Shown piece after piece: positions 21,251-34,372 of a stretch of 64,000 nt of DNA; within the stretch, counting starts at the first letter, position 1, and each line of letters opens with the position of its first letter. The DNA lies in assembly GCA_008973525.1 (NCBI GenBank), contig WACJ01000404.1, forward strand, positions 682,001 through 746,000, read 5' to 3'. Under the pieces are notes generated by a model that was not told where the DNA came from, did not search any database, and saw only the letters and a program-made list of their open reading frames with translations. This DNA is from Stenopsyche tienmushanensis. Lineage: Eukaryota; Arthropoda; Insecta; Trichoptera; Stenopsychidae. A program made the translations under genes and the position numbers.

Positions 21251-22174
21251 GAAGCTCCAAAACGTAAGAAATTAAGCACATTTCAAGTTATCTCACTGAA
21301 ATTCAGCTATGCTATTATCGTCCAACTTTTTTCAGGCAACACTGCATGTTGACACAACATTAATTCAAGGCAAGCTTAAAACTATACAGGAAGTTTCTAT
21401 GTCTTTCAGCAAACAACTCAGTGGTCACTGAACTTGGAGCTTTCCAGAGGAAATATTATAAAAAGTTGAAAATCGTTGATATCAAATTCATTCTTTGACG
21501 TATCATTTATAAATCATTTATTATAAACCAAAAATCAAATTCATTTTTGATATTATGATGTATCAAAAAGACACAGCCAACTATTTAAGATACAATATCC
21601 TACGATATATGTTCAACGAATTCAATCTAAAAGATGTCTATATTTATATTTATTATATCTATATTTATTGTTAATAACACAAATTCTCAACAAGCCTTCA
21701 TTTTTCAACGTGAACCGGAGAATTGTATATTTGAACAACATTAACTAAAATAGTAAAAATCACCACTGATCTCTTGATCATCAAAGTTATTTGGTGTCAG
21801 TGAGCAAACCCAATCGAATCAATCACATAATTTTAATGGAAAAAATATTATATGAGATTTGCTGTATCTATGACATAAAGAGATATTTGATACTTGTTTA
21901 GCCGTACACGAAATCAATTAAATCAAATTGAATTTCTGTCAGTGTATACTGTATCAAAGATTTATTGACTTGAGGAACTTCAATCTGCATTCACTAGAAT
22001 AATCAGTGCAAATCAAAGCTAAGACGATATCAGAATACAGCAAACTCAATCCAACCTATCAGGTGTATAGAGCTTGCACTGATTGAGAATATAATCCTTA
22101 ACACTTTATCAACCCTCATTGTTTGTTCGACGTGAAAACTTCTGATCAGCATTCCGGACGGGTGGTTTTCTGGC

Positions 22175-22870
22175 CTACCAAGATTTCTGGTCACACAAAT
22201 ATGTCGAAACTATAGTCGCAAAACTTAAGTTGCTTATTGAAAACAACCCTTTAACTCTTGCCTTCTGTAATATATTCTGCAACAAGCTCGACCAAAATGT
22301 GTCGCCCGACCTAAATACATAAGCGCCCTCGACAATAAACTTTACTAAGAAGTTAATAAAAATTAAAATGAATGGCTGTTCATTTCGGGGCGGTGATGAA
22401 TTGTTAAAAAGTTTTCGGCATTTGGCACAATGACTCGTTAAACGTGCCAAGTTGAATCTCTTTAATTTAGACCATTTTGAACGAAAAAAAAACTGTATTG
22501 TCTTCACACCTCATTCTTCCATTAAGTTAATGAATGCAAAGATAACTTTGTTACCTTCGTATACTTTAAATGAATGACGCCCGGGCACAAGAAAAGTCCC
22601 GACCAGAAGGAAAAAAGGAACAGAGGAAAAATATAAATTTAACCGTTCCCATTGTGTGACTCTTTCCGGTTATTTCCTGTATTGCCAACAAAATTAATGG
22701 AAGAGAAATTTTGCAGAGCGCCGAGAAGATATCATTGATCTTGCCTTTCGTGCCGCAACATTACGTTCCTTCGCATCCATGGAACATCTCATTTTTTCAA
22801 AGCCTCGACGTATTCATTTTTTAAAAAATCCATACGTCGGGATGAACCTGCGCGATAAATCGGGCACCAT
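22175..22870. other. GC-richer island with unsupported frames
   Basis: Minus-strand frames at 22175-22507 (110 codons) and 22789-22971 have no recognisable domain. 22540-22760 is the most GC-rich part. No splice-site pair stands out. Confidence 0.35.
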
Positions 22871-23294
22871 TTAGTCGAGCAATTATATGGTATCTTTAAA
22901 TTAACAATGGAGCTGAGAAGAAAATTGACAATCAGCATGTTAATGAGCTTAGGATAGTAATACAGTATCAAAGACGCCTCGGGTGCTCAATTAAAACCCA
23001 CCCCGCTTAAATCAATCGATTCTCCACATTTCCATGAGCATCCTCAATTCACCACCTCCCATTTCCATTTCGGCTTATGTCATTAAAACTATGCATTTGA
23101 ATTGCACTACTTCATTTAAGTGAACGCAACGTATTAATTATTTAGAAAAAGCTAGCTAGTTCCTAGACTTGATATTGTGGGAATAATTTTTAATTAAATT
23201 AAACAAGATCACCTTTAAATTATAATTATGAAGTATGATCTCTGAATTGTATATAAAAATGCTTCAGAAATTTAAGAGGTAGGATGTATTAAAA
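22871..23294. other. AT-rich stretch, nothing recognised
   Basis: No gene, RNA or repeat could be supported. Confidence 0.45.
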
Positions 23295-23380
23295 TTATCT
23301 ATCGATCGATTTGATTCAGATTAAGTCTGATTTCTTACATTTAAAAAAGTAATACTAGACGATTAACAAAGTCAAATTCA
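23295..23380 (+). mobile_element. SINE fragment, plus strand
   Basis: GATTTGATTCAGATTAAGTC (about 23308), then CTGATTTCTTACATTT and GACGATTAACAAAG, follow the order of the central part of the SINE at 18800-19070 (CTTGATTCAGATTTAGCCTG, GATATCTTGGAACTC, GATGATTAATAAA). The tRNA head is not visible. Confidence 0.45.
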
Positions 23381-23720
23381 CATCTATAGCCAAAGAAGAT
23401 GGGAAAAAAAATTAACGAAGGAAACTAATATTTTGCTTTTTTTATGCGGATGATTTTTCAATATATTTTGTATAAATATGCAATATGATTTTAATAATTC
23501 CTCAGTGAAATCTTCTTAATGTATCGTAATCTTATATAGATAATATTTTATTTTCAGTCTCGATTTAAATACTAAATTAAGGCTCAATTATTTAAATCTT
23601 CTGTTTTTTCTATGTTATTTGTTGTCTGTGATTCTGTGAGAATATTTCAAAAATAAATGATAGTCTTACTTGATCTCAGTTCCTCCAAGACAATTAAAAT
23701 ACTTTGTTTAATCAATTTAA

Positions 23721-23755
23721 AAGCTTTCATAAAGCTGTAATTGCAAGACTTTCTT
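23721..23755 (-). mobile_element. SINE tail fragment, minus strand
   Basis: These 35 bases match 9794-9828, the tail side of the minus-strand SINE there, at 32 positions (shared core AATTGCAAGACTTTCTT). Flanking sequence is too decayed to set limits. Confidence 0.45.
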
Positions 23756-25530
23756 TAAAAGATAGCTAAAAGCCTTATTGCATAAAGCGTAAGCGTAAAT
23801 TTTAGAAGAAAATATTGTATAATATTTGGTTGCTATAATATTATATTAATAAAGCGTGTTCATATGGTCACACATGGCAGTCGGTATACAAAAACTAAAT
23901 TTTGTATAATATTTATAGGATGAATAAACGATTGACCTTTATATGCCATAAAATAAATTCAAATATAATAAATGGCATTGACGTTTACCATTTCGGGATG
24001 ATTGATATCTATATAAAAAATACATGATAACTCAACAACGATATGTCGAAAGAATTATATCACATCTTGATTTTTGCTATTTACAAATTTAAAAGGCCAA
24101 AATACTTTATTATTGAGTTTAGATAGATATAAAGATATTGTAAACTTTAATGGATTTTGAAGAAACATCTCAAAAAGAAATCGGAAAATTATTTAAGAAG
24201 CATATTTCATTAATAAATGTACATAAATTCATGATCGTTTGAATGATATTTTATTATTTTCATTGTCCATAAATGAACGAATATTCTTGTAGAAATTTAG
24301 TATGAATTTTGAATTACAATTATATTACGGACATTGATATGAAGACATCATAGAATTCATATGAAAACCAAATTTCTCCCGTTATATTTGCAAATATTAT
24401 TCATTTTCTTTTATGATGCCATTCGTGAACTTTTAGAACAAAAGAGATGAAAATGATAGACATATTTGATGCTGTCGAAGACTGATGAGGGTATCGCATA
24501 TAATAATAGTAGTAGATCAATATTTGCACTCTCAATGTTTTAAGCATAAAAAAACATATATTCTCCAATCAATTATGGTGAATAGATTGAATTTTGAATT
24601 GAATATGTGATTTACGTTTTTATAGTATAATTGGCTTTTTAAGCTCTTACAAGAGGTTGTTTAGATACTGAAAATTTTCGCCTCGTTGTCGTTTTTGAAA
24701 GGCTTTCAACCCACTGCCCACCTAGGGGTCGCAAAATACGATTGTAGACCTTAAACAGTAAAAACCGCAATATTATTCCAACCGTCACTATCAGGCCAAG
24801 AGGTAGTAATACGGCATCCAGAGAGGCTAAACGCGATTAGCAACACTTTGGTTTTATTACACAACCTTGGAGCTTGAAGATTATTTGCGGTTGCCATTCC
24901 CTTGAATAAGGGAGGCTTGCAAACGGTTACCATGACATTTTCAGGTCCCATGGTGTTGTCAATAGACACGACCTATTCGTGCACACTTTGATCTCGGATG
25001 GTAATTCGATATTATTAAAGTAAGTCATGCGATAATATTACCACATAATGAACAGATTATCGTCACACAGAACAAAATAAAGCCACAATATTATATATTG
25101 GCAGAAGGGTGGAATCTTCGGCATCCCCCTCGTAGAAAAACAATGCTCTAAATCGACTGAAGAGAGATCAGCCCTTGCTATGAGTGAACAGGTTTTCAAA
25201 TATTAGTCTGCATCATGCGCCAAGCAAGTAGTTAAACTACGATCTAAAAAAACATGTTGTATTTTAAATACTTATAATTAATATTTTATTCATTTTTAAT
25301 ATGGTCGAAAATTATAGCAGAGAGCTTGAATATTCAGCATACGAAACATATGTTAGTGAATCGTGTCCTTTAACCACAAATAGTTATTTCATTCAATTGC
25401 TTTGTGGTTAGTTCTGATATGAAATTATTTGGTTTAAATTGAAAATTAATATAGAAGTGTGTGTAATCTATGTAAATATAATATACATAAAATTGAAATG
25501 TTGGAATAATGAAAACACTTTTGCTAAAAA
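23756..25530. other. AT-rich stretch with a small complex part near 24680-25150
   Basis: A 72-codon minus-strand frame at 24751-24969 has no family features. The palindromic motif near 23860 is similar to one at 3996. Otherwise the stretch is AT-rich and empty. Confidence 0.4.
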
Positions 25531-25532
25531 TA

Positions 25533-26385
25533 TCGGTGATTCCGGGATTCCGGAATCCCGGACAGTTTTAGATACTCATGAATCCCGGGATTAATAAACA
25601 TAATCCTAAAAAAAACGGGATTGAAATTTTTATCTAAAAGAAATCGTTCACCTCACCAGCACGATTAAAGCTACTAAATCGAGACATTCTCGCTGAAATC
25701 TGGACGCTTGGAAACAGTGGCGTAACTACTGATTGGCGAGCTTAGGCGACGCCTAGGGGCAGTAACTGTCTAATCTATGTATATATATATGTTTTTCAAA
25801 TTGTTATATTAACCTTTCGCTACCGGTGATGTATTTACTACACCTCGACTCTAATAATGGGAATATAGATATGAAATATAATAGATGCGGGGTTCAGAAT
25901 TTTTGTATTCCTCTGTAACATAATTACGAATCACATCAAAGTATTATAGTATATAAGTATTCATCTGGAGCGATGGAAATAAATCATTTGTGAGGAAATC
26001 GGGAATTTCGTGAGTTTTAGTCCGTGTCTCAGTACAAAGGAATTTTATCAGTCAAATTGATGGTGTTATACGAAAATGGGGGCTCACGCGATCATCAACT
26101 CGAACTAGCATTTAAATATCTGATGACGATACCTCCAACGAGTGTGGAGGCTAAGCATTTTCAGCAGCAAGTTGCCTGGCTTCCAAAATCAGATCAAGAC
26201 TAAATGATGAAACACTCGATGCTCTAATGTTACTTTGGGCATATTTTCAAAATAATACTTATTAGTAACTTTTAATCAAATTTATCAATGTAATTTCTTA
26301 AATTATTGAAAATCCCGATCGATCGAAATTTTGGCTCGGGATTGGATTCCCTAATCACAACCGATTATTGCGGGTATTTCGGTTT
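25533..26385 (+). mobile_element. Internally deleted hAT element with nested fragments
   Basis: The left side holds a perfect 20-bp palindrome CCGGGATTCCGGAATCCCGG (25542-25561) and more AATCCCGGGATT words. The right side (26310-26382) has AATCCCGATCG, CTCGGGATTGGATTCC and ATTGCGGGTATTTCGG, which in reverse complement resemble the left side. A hAT transposase C-terminus lies between them. Nested inside are CAGTGGCGTAACTACTG (from about 25719), a common start of other DNA transposons, and a TTAACCTTTCGCTACCGG piggyBac-like start (from 25809). The N-terminal BED finger and most of the catalytic domain are missing. Confidence 0.6.
26066..26265 (+). pseudogene. hAT transposase C-terminal dimerisation domain, frameshifted
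   Basis: One frame reads LYENGGSRDHQLELAF, then KYLMTIPPTSVEAKH, up to about 26158. After a frame change the next gives FSAASCLASKIRSRLNDETL, then DALMLLWAYFQNN, and stops at 26263-26265. This is the hAT dimerisation motif (usual pattern YL.SIP.TSVE.ERAFSAAG....K.R..L.DE.LD.L.FL). The shift and the missing codon at the AFSAAG site suggest a deletion of about 4 bases. The protein would be inactive. Its place between the CCCGGGATT-bearing ends assigns it to this element. Confidence 0.85.
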
Positions 26386-26880
26386 AAATATAAGATTAAG
26401 ATTATAGCAAAATACTTTAGTTATCATCGTAGATGAGCTTGAATAATCATGATTGATTCAAAGTCTCGTCGAGGAAAAAAATATAGAAAATGTAGAGCTG
26501 GCTCCTATCAGTACGTCCAAAGAAGGCATATGTCGTTGATTGTTAAAATATCAAACACATTCAGAAAATTATAGAATATAATAACTGGATATATTGCTAC
26601 CAATGCATTTGGAATGAATTTGTTTTATTTTTTTGATGAAGGGATGAAATTTGAATATGAATAATAAATATTTCATGAAGCAAGAAATTGATTCGAAGTA
26701 CATCTGTAACATGAATATATACATTCAAAATGTATTATTTCTAACTTGGTTATTGTTGTAGTATATGATTTTAAATTAAAGCAGATATTTCTGCGCATAA
26801 AAGGGAACGTATTCAAAATTGAGTCCAGATGAAGATAATCAAAGGGCGTAAAAACTTTCCACCCACCCTGTCGTGCATAA
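26386..26880. other. AT-rich stretch, nothing recognised
   Basis: The 139-codon minus-strand frame 26673-27092 runs from here into the next island. It is Phe/Leu/Cys-rich without domain features and is opposed by a plus-strand frame, so I do not call it a gene. Confidence 0.4.
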
Positions 26881-27990
26881 ATTTTGGCCGCTACGTAAAT
26901 CAACAAAAGATTTGAGCGAAACACTGTATTAACGGAAACAATAGAAACTTCCTCTATCGTAAAGAGTAGGAAATTTTTGAAAAATTTACGACAGCCCCCG
27001 GCAAAAGTTACGACCAACATACACGTTAACAGCGTCAATATGGCGGTACACGGCGGTAAGTTTTTACACAAAAAGTTGAAATTAAAAAACATTCCGCCCC
27101 GTGACCCAAATATCCGACATGAGGATGTTTACATTCCCGAAAAGGGCCCGGAACGAACAAAAAAAAGGGGAGGCAGTTCACAATATTTGTAGCCCTTTGT
27201 GAGGGATATTGCCGGCGAGGATTGATTCTAAGATTTCCCGAAAGGGTTATTAGGTCGTTGGCACATCTTTTGCATAGGCGAATTCTATATGTGCCCGCAC
27301 AGATAAGGTCTTCAACCCGAACTTCTCCTCTGAACTTATCCGCGCAAAATTTTATTAAAAAGTGAATAAATCTTATTCAGGACTTTAAGATGCGAATAAA
27401 TTTATTTTCGCAAAGGTCAGGGAGGTAGCAATATTTAACATCAGTCGGCTCAGGGGGTTGTTAGGGCGAGCCGGTTAAACAAAGTGAAGTTTTATCACCG
27501 ACTTCATTTTTTATAGTGTTTTTCTTTTTTATTTTTGATCTGCAAAGTTTCCCAAGTATTTTTTCTTAGTTTAACAAGTGCCTTTTAGATAGAAAAGAGC
27601 TTTATTCGGGACGCTTTATCTCTATGGAATGAGTGCGCAGCCAGGACAGCGGCGAGGCCGAAAGCCTTAAGGCTTCTTAGGACCTAAAGTAATTGCCGCA
27701 TCAAACATTAAACTGTGCCAATATAGGGCTCGGTGAAGCGGATAAAGTGCTGCTAGAGGAAATAACTTTTAACAAGAATGATCTCGACCGAACTGAAGAA
27801 ACCCTTTCATTACACCTTTAAATCTGCACTTTTTGTAACAAGGCTCACACCAAAAAATCTCGAATAACTTCGTTACAGAGAGCTGAAAGTTTGCGTTTTT
27901 CAGTAATTAATTTGCGGAAAATATATAACCCATGCTTATATATCACATTCACTGTTCGGGTCAACAAGGGATGAAAATTAAGGAGTGCGT
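26880..27990. other. Long GC-richer island, no gene recognised
   Basis: Complex sequence over about 1.1 kb, one of the largest islands. The plus-strand frame at 26977-27192 (71 codons) is basic but matches nothing I know. It might be a conserved non-coding block or hold short exons. 27990-28450 reverts to AT-rich DNA with an unsupported frame at 28172-28354. Confidence 0.35.
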
Positions 27991-28459
27991 CCGAGAATTC
28001 TGGAAGATAAGCAGGTGGTAGTTGTTTATTCAGATAATGTTATCCCAAACAACCATAGTGGGCCTCAGCTAAAGAGGCTCTCAAGTGTGGGTATGTTTAA
28101 TTAAATTTAGCTAACGATATCAACCTCATAACCACTAGCAAATGGAACAATGACCTCCTTTCACGAATCAGCTACCATCTAAAATACGTATATAATACAG
28201 CGAATTTATACGAAAAGCTCAAATTTTGAAAATGGAAAATAATAACGTTTTGACAGAATGTATTCCATATAGAATAAAACTTCAATATAATGAAACAGAT
28301 ATATGCATTAGACTCTCTCGCGGTTAGAAGTAAAACATCACATAAATCACACAAAAAGTTGAAATAGAAATTTTTAACTAAATTATAAAGTTGTTTGTTG
28401 TGTAATATATATTAAAATAGATTAGCTTTTGGCGAAGTGATTGTTTTATGCTACGTACA

Positions 28460-28600
28460 GATACTCACATAGAAGAAGTGGGGCAGCGCAAGCGCATTGC
28501 GTCGCTATGATGCATGCGACCGAGATAGACACACTATTGCGATCCCTCTCTTTCCAATTACATGCTGGTGGGAATTTCACTTTTCGTGATGTAAAAAAGA
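28460..28600. other. GC-rich patch with GCGCAAGCGCATTGCG repeats
   Basis: GCAGCGCAAGCGCATTGCG and GATGCATGCGACCGAGATAG stand out against AT-rich flanks and form several short self-complementary words (GCGCAAGCGC, ATGCAT). Such patches occur at the ends of some insect DNA transposons, but no partner end was found. The 95-codon frame 28441-28728 across it also spans the family 1 end and is not credible. Confidence 0.3.
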
Positions 28601-28650
28601 TGTTGATATTCTTTATTAGTATAATATTGATTGATATTCCTTATAGTAAG

Positions 28651-28695
28651 TACAACCAAACCTTTTTTGTGCGATTTCGAAGTTATGCGTTTTTT
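28651..28695 (-). mobile_element. Family 1 terminus (copy D), minus orientation
   Basis: CCAAACCTTTTTTGTGCG, then ATTTCGAAGTTATGCG (28656-28689), is the reverse complement of the right end of copy A (3390-3427), including the CGCATAACTTCGAAAT motif. Similarity fades to the right within about 50 bp, so only the terminus is recognisable. Confidence 0.6.
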
Positions 28696-28719
28696 ACTTT
28701 TTTCAATACAGAATATAAA

Positions 28720-29205
28720 AAATATTGAAAATTATTAAAATATTGAAGCTACTGTAAATAATGTTTCTTGAATATCGTATAGATTTTTACCGATTTGGAT
28801 TGTATGGTACGTCAGAAAGTTATATCCAAAATAATCAACATAGTCGTCTTGACTAGCTTGTCCTATCTCCAAGAAAAACTGCTTTAAAAAAGTCTTTAAA
28901 AAGCATTAATAGTCCTTATCAAGATAGTTGCAAATGTGGGCTTTCATGTGTTTATTCGGGTGATCCGCTCACAACTATAATTTTATGCCCATATTTCCTT
29001 CAATATCGGATAATGGATATTAAAGCATTCCTAGTCCTAAATTGGAATGTTAATGGCTGCATTATGATGACAATAATATAATAATCTAATGATGTTTTAA
29101 TAACACTCATTCTGTAAAAAGTACTATGATTCAAATGCATGTTCAATGATTTAGGGCTATAGAGCAACCATCCGATCAGTCAAGGTTCATTATTTATGTA
29201 AAGCT
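28720..29205. other. AT-rich stretch, nothing recognised
   Basis: No gene, RNA or repeat copy could be supported. Confidence 0.45.
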
Positions 29206-29660
29206 TGAAATTCACGAAGTAACATTTAATACCGTGGCATAAATTGCTCGACGAAAGTTATCCAATAAGTTGATCGACGTACACGGAAGTCCACCGAAGA
29301 CATGTCGTGCCAACCAATGGTCAAACTTCCACATATCCTGGAGAACTTCCATTCCTAATTTATATTTTATCACAGACACGAACGGAAGTATCGGTATTCC
29401 TAAATGGGAAGACTGTGCCGAATATGACGCCAAGAGGCCATTCTGTGAGCAAAAAGCCGCAATAAATTCAATTTAACCGACTGTTTACGGGTAACAATGA
29501 AACTTAGCGGGAGGTTACAACTTTATATTGGATTCCCCGAAGGAAGGCTTCGATTCCCATTTATTCGCGTTTCTAATTTGGCACATTACTAAAGATCCTA
29601 CAAAAATTCCCAGACGTAACAGGGGCTGAATAATGGAGGCACATTTGATGGTGCTTAGGA
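29206..29660. other. GC-richer island with frames on both strands
   Basis: Frames at 29212-29433 minus (73 codons) and 29270-29476 plus (68 codons) overlap. The plus-strand product (IDVHGSPPKTCRANQWSNFH) is balanced in composition but unknown to me. No clear splice signals bound it. 29660-30270 is AT-rich and empty. Confidence 0.3.
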
Positions 29661-30274
29661 AGCGAATTTGTCGAATTGGGAATTATCTTTTTTCATACGA
29701 ATGTGTATTTTTATCTCAAAATTGTAAACTTTGGAACATGGAATTTATTCAAATTCTATTCTAAAACTTTTTGTATTATAGAATATATATATATTCATGT
29801 GAAAAGGGGTCAAATATTGATCAAATTATTTCAAACCTTTCTTTGCAAAACAGGAGATAAGATTGCACTAAACTTTAAATCTTTAGTATGTTATTAAATT
29901 CAGTATTTTTTTAAATCAATTTTATAACTTACTCAGTTACTTAACAAATTCGTCGACAAAAAAACAATTCTCAAAGCAAATAAAGAAAAAAATCACTCTT
30001 TGAATTTGTACCCGAACTATTATAACAAGAGTATAGGATATAAATCAGTGCATCAACACTTGTTTAATACTAATCAAAAATTCATGTTAATTTTTTTTAT
30101 AAATAATTATTTTCTCATACTTCCTTATAGCATTTTTTTTAGTTTTTGGGGAATGTATAGATTTAATTTTTTAGCATGCAAAATTTCAATTACCGGCCCA
30201 ATGATATGTATTATTCATTGAATATGCTCTTCTTGCTAAGCTACCAGTAAACATACATATTCACATCACGATCT

Positions 30275-30840
30275 CGTATATTACAGGAGCGATTGGAAAA
30301 ATCAGCAAAAGAGTTCTCCACCTGCTTCACATCACACAAGCATGTTAACCTGAACATTCGAACACCTATGGGTAGATCGTAGAGGTCTCGAACCGGGAGC
30401 TACTCTGTTACATTATTTATAGGTAACTCGTGATTCGGGAGGCTCTATTGCTGCTCCTAGACTATAGCCTCTAACAAAATGATGGTCGACACGCATGATT
30501 GTCCAATTTGTTACACGTGTTTGCTAATTAGAAAGGGCCCCCAAAGTACCGCGCGTAAGCCGGCAATGCGCACTGAGAATAACAAGGAAATGAGAAACGT
30601 CCATCTACCATTATCATTCACATAAATCGCGGCTGATTAAACATTTACTTGGGTGTATTATGACCCCACTTGGGAAAACGTCGGGGGTAACATCTGTACA
30701 CAATCTCAATCCTCCAAGGATCGGACCTAATAGGATCGTTCGACGCAACAATTAAACTTTTATGAACTATTTTGCCGACGTGTTTATACTAATTCGATCC
30801 TTTCGCCGAAATACGCTTTCGTTGACTTCAATCAAATACA
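30275..30840. other. GC-richer island, no open frame
   Basis: Complex sequence with stops in all frames and no recognisable RNA fold or repeat. Candidate non-coding conserved element only by its composition. Confidence 0.35.
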
Positions 30841-33800
30841 AAGCATCTTAAATTATCATATTTTTTTTATAAAACATTTACGTATATTATTAAGTATTTG
30901 GAACGCAAACCTTGATATAATTGGGTTACATAATATTATATTTCCACACTTAATTTATAATCAATATGTTATTATAACTTTGATTTCTATTCTTATTGCA
31001 AATACTATAAGAAAATAGTCATCGCACCAATCTTGTTTTCAACACCAATAGGCAAATATTTCTTCTTAAGGTCTGATTAGTTAATCTACCAAACCAAAGA
31101 ACACAGAATTCCAATCATTAGATCAATTATTCTAACCTTAATTCTATATCAATCTACTCTCCTTATATGTCAATCAATGATTAATTATCTATGGGATTTC
31201 TTCCTGTGCATGTAGTTTTCAGCTATGCTTTGCTATTTATTGGTTGCATAAAGCACAAGATATCTTCCTACATATTAGATTGGAAACTATAAAACGGGCG
31301 TTAGGGCTAGTCTGTCAGTCGACTGTCAGTCTGACAGTCGATCTTTTGAAAAGTCAAAATTCAAAACTAGTTTTAAATTAGTAAGAGACAATCAAAATTA
31401 AATGATCATATTCATTGAGAATGGCTTGCATCGACTCAACAGCTTGATCAGCAATATCAGTGAAGCATCAATCGTAAAAGATTTAGCTTATCAGATTAAG
31501 CCCCACGTATTTTTTTTCTTAAAATCATCTATCAAGGGAAATCTTTTCAAATTTCATCTGTCTCGTTATTAAATAGCCATATCATGTATTATAAATTTAA
31601 TTATTACTAATATTAAAATTGTCTGTTTTTAATGCTGCCAAAAAACTATTTGGTAAGAAGTAACTTTGCGGCTTACTATTAACATATATAAATAATATAA
31701 ACTATTTCTTAAATCAATATATAAAAGTATGTTCAATAAAAACATATCTTTGAATATGATAATATATGTTAAGTAATAAAAAAACACAGTATTTTATCGT
31801 TTATCAAGAATCGAAGCAAGATAATTTTGCAAAAATCAATTTGGCAAAAAAAATAGTTATAAAAATTAAGACATTAATATTACTGTCATTGCAATAATTA
31901 ATCGCTGATATGTCATGAATAAAAAATATTTATTTCAAATTCCATGTAAATTTATTCAAAAGCACGCAGAGTAAAAGTATAGTACATATTCATTAATATT
32001 CAGCAAGCTCATGGAATTGATGATGATTATGTTCACAAAAGAAAATGAAGTTCACCGCCGATATTACTGGTTTAATAACACGCGATGTATAAGAAACTAG
32101 TTTTGAAACCATCGATGAAAAAAATTGAGAAATGCTATTCGAAGTCGCCGGCAAGTATTTATATTTAGGAATAAAAAAGTCAATCAAATGTGTGTTGATT
32201 GACAAGCAATCGATTATGATTAATAAACACTATATTTAACTTATTGGCAATAAGAATTTAGCTCAATATTTGACAACAATGAAACATTACAGTTTTGTAA
32301 TTTTTCTTATAAAAAAATGATTTTTCATTACTGTCTTGTAGCTCAATTATTAATTATATGAGATTAACCTTTATGCAATTTTTTATGTTGGGTCCATTTT
32401 ATTTCGATTTGATTTGATCGTAATGTGTCTTTGATAAGAAAAATGGTACTTGAGGTTTTTTTTATTGAAGGAAAACAAATATTTATTTAGTTTAGGTCGT
32501 AAGTCCATGTTATGGAAGCACCTCAAGGAACAGCTTCTACGAGTAAAAACCTCATTCGTAAATTGTTAACATTCAAAAACTGAATCGGCAATAGCTCACG
32601 GAGAAACCGGATAAACTGGCAAAATCCACCACAAAGCCACGAAAATTCTTTGGTTGAATGAAGCTGGCAAAGGATACGCTCAGATAATCCTGTGTTGATG
32701 TTTGTGAATGTTAAGGGACGACCTCACTTTTCTATATAAAATCTTTCATATTTGTATCTCCCGCAGACGGTATTATGGCTCCGGGATCCCGACATATATC
32801 TTGGCCTAAATTGTCCCTGAAAAAAAAGGGAGAGAAGACGACGATCCTAGTCGGACCGTATTCCCGAGGCGCATGAATAATTCTTTAAATAAAACTCACG
32901 AGGATGAGGATTTCCAAATAGCCTTTTGTGATTTTTCGCAATCACTTTTCTACGGATTTTCTTCATTTACTCGTATCAAGTTTTCAGCAGAGCGTTTCGT
33001 CTTCATAACTTTTATGTTGATGCGTTCGAATAGAGCTGGGACGTTGCCGAAAATGTTTTTCATATTTTTCACTCTCCCGGGGGAGAAGTGCTTTGATAAG
33101 GTGAAGGTTGCCCCGAGGTGGAAATCAAGAAAATTTATACGAAAGAAATTATAAGGGGGAAAATGTGCTCTTCACTCGACGACGACCATTTTTCCGAACA
33201 AATAGAAAAGGCAAATATTTGGACCGTTTCGAACAAATATCAGTGTATTTAAACAGTATGAGACTATTTTATTTCAGATTCAATATGAAATAAAATCCAC
33301 ATGCTCCGTGATACTTCATCAAAAAACCTGATATGGGTGGCAGCTGCTTAGATTGAAACGTATATGAATTATATAAAAAAAAAAATCCCCAAATTTGAAA
33401 TCGATCGACATTTATGTCATAATACTAATATAGTTGTAATTTAGATAGAACCTAGTTTTTTATATAAAATATGCTATATTTCATAGTTGTTTTGATATAC
33501 TGACAATTGATGTATGTAGTCTTTATTTAAACATTGAATAATCCATAAAAGGATCTCACGAAGAAATGAATCCAACGTTAAAAAATCATGGAATATATTG
33601 CAAATTTTTCAAATATAACAATCTATGGCGAGTTATAATTTATTTATTAACCCGAAGAGTACATGTCAATTTTTTTTCACAGGATGAAGAAATCTATACA
33701 TTTACTCAGCAAGACTGAAATATATCGACAGTTAAACCATGAAATTCAATCACATGTTCAATGCTCATCAATCATTGTTACTTCAGACTATCATCATTTT

Positions 33801-33985
33801 ATTTAAATGAAATATTCCGCGTAAATAAGGGATATCAAAATACGATTCAATGAAAAAATATTTAAAAAAGAACACCCTCTTAATAAAATAAATTAATATT
33901 GATTGCCGATTTCAGTTGTTCATATTATATTATATATTTTTGAGGCTTAATTTGCACAGTTTTTTTTATTATTAAGAAAGCCTTT
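30841..33985. other. Long AT-rich stretch with a palindrome at 31320
   Basis: At 31320-31340 CGACTGTCAG is separated by one base from its reverse complement CTGACAGTCG, and a third CTGTCAGTC precedes it at 31312. A moderately GC-rich part at about 32700-33180 carries frames 32873-33154 and 33108-33293, neither recognisable. The remainder is AT-rich. Confidence 0.45.
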
Positions 33986-34080
33986 TTTAGATCCGATCGA
34001 TCGTAATCGTAATTCTAAAAATACCGTTTGAAGACGAGTTATCTTAATAGACGGAATGAAATTTGTTTTATGTTGTTAGT

Positions 34081-34372
34081 TTTATTATAAATATGAACAA
34101 ACATACAAACATCGATTTTTATATATAAAATCTACTTAAAGTTAATTGCACTATACCTATATTATTTGAGAAAGTGCAACAAATAAGTTGGAATTTTTTT
34201 ATCGTAATATAATAAACGGTATGGCAACGCATAAAATACAAACAAACAAATTTTTATTTTTGTACATTAGATTATACCTATGTTACTTGTGCAATTCTAA
34301 GCAATAAGTGGACGAAATTTTATTGCAATTTGATGAACGGTATGGCAGCGCATTACATACGAACAAACAACA
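34081..34372 (+). repeat. Dimeric interspersed repeat, copy 2
   Basis: The same two-unit arrangement as at 11281. Unit 1 has TTTTTATCGTAATATAATAA then GGTATGGCAACGCATAAA; unit 2 has TTTTATTGCAATTTGATGAA then GGTATGGCAGCGCATTACAT and ACGAACAAACAA. Weaker similarity to copy 3 extends leftwards to about 33990 (GAGTTATCTT and ATGAAATT words). No coding capacity. Confidence 0.7.

Noticed and set aside
26673..27092. 139-codon minus-strand frame
   Set aside because: Phe/Leu/Cys-rich product without domain features; crosses from AT-rich DNA into a GC island and is opposed by another open frame.
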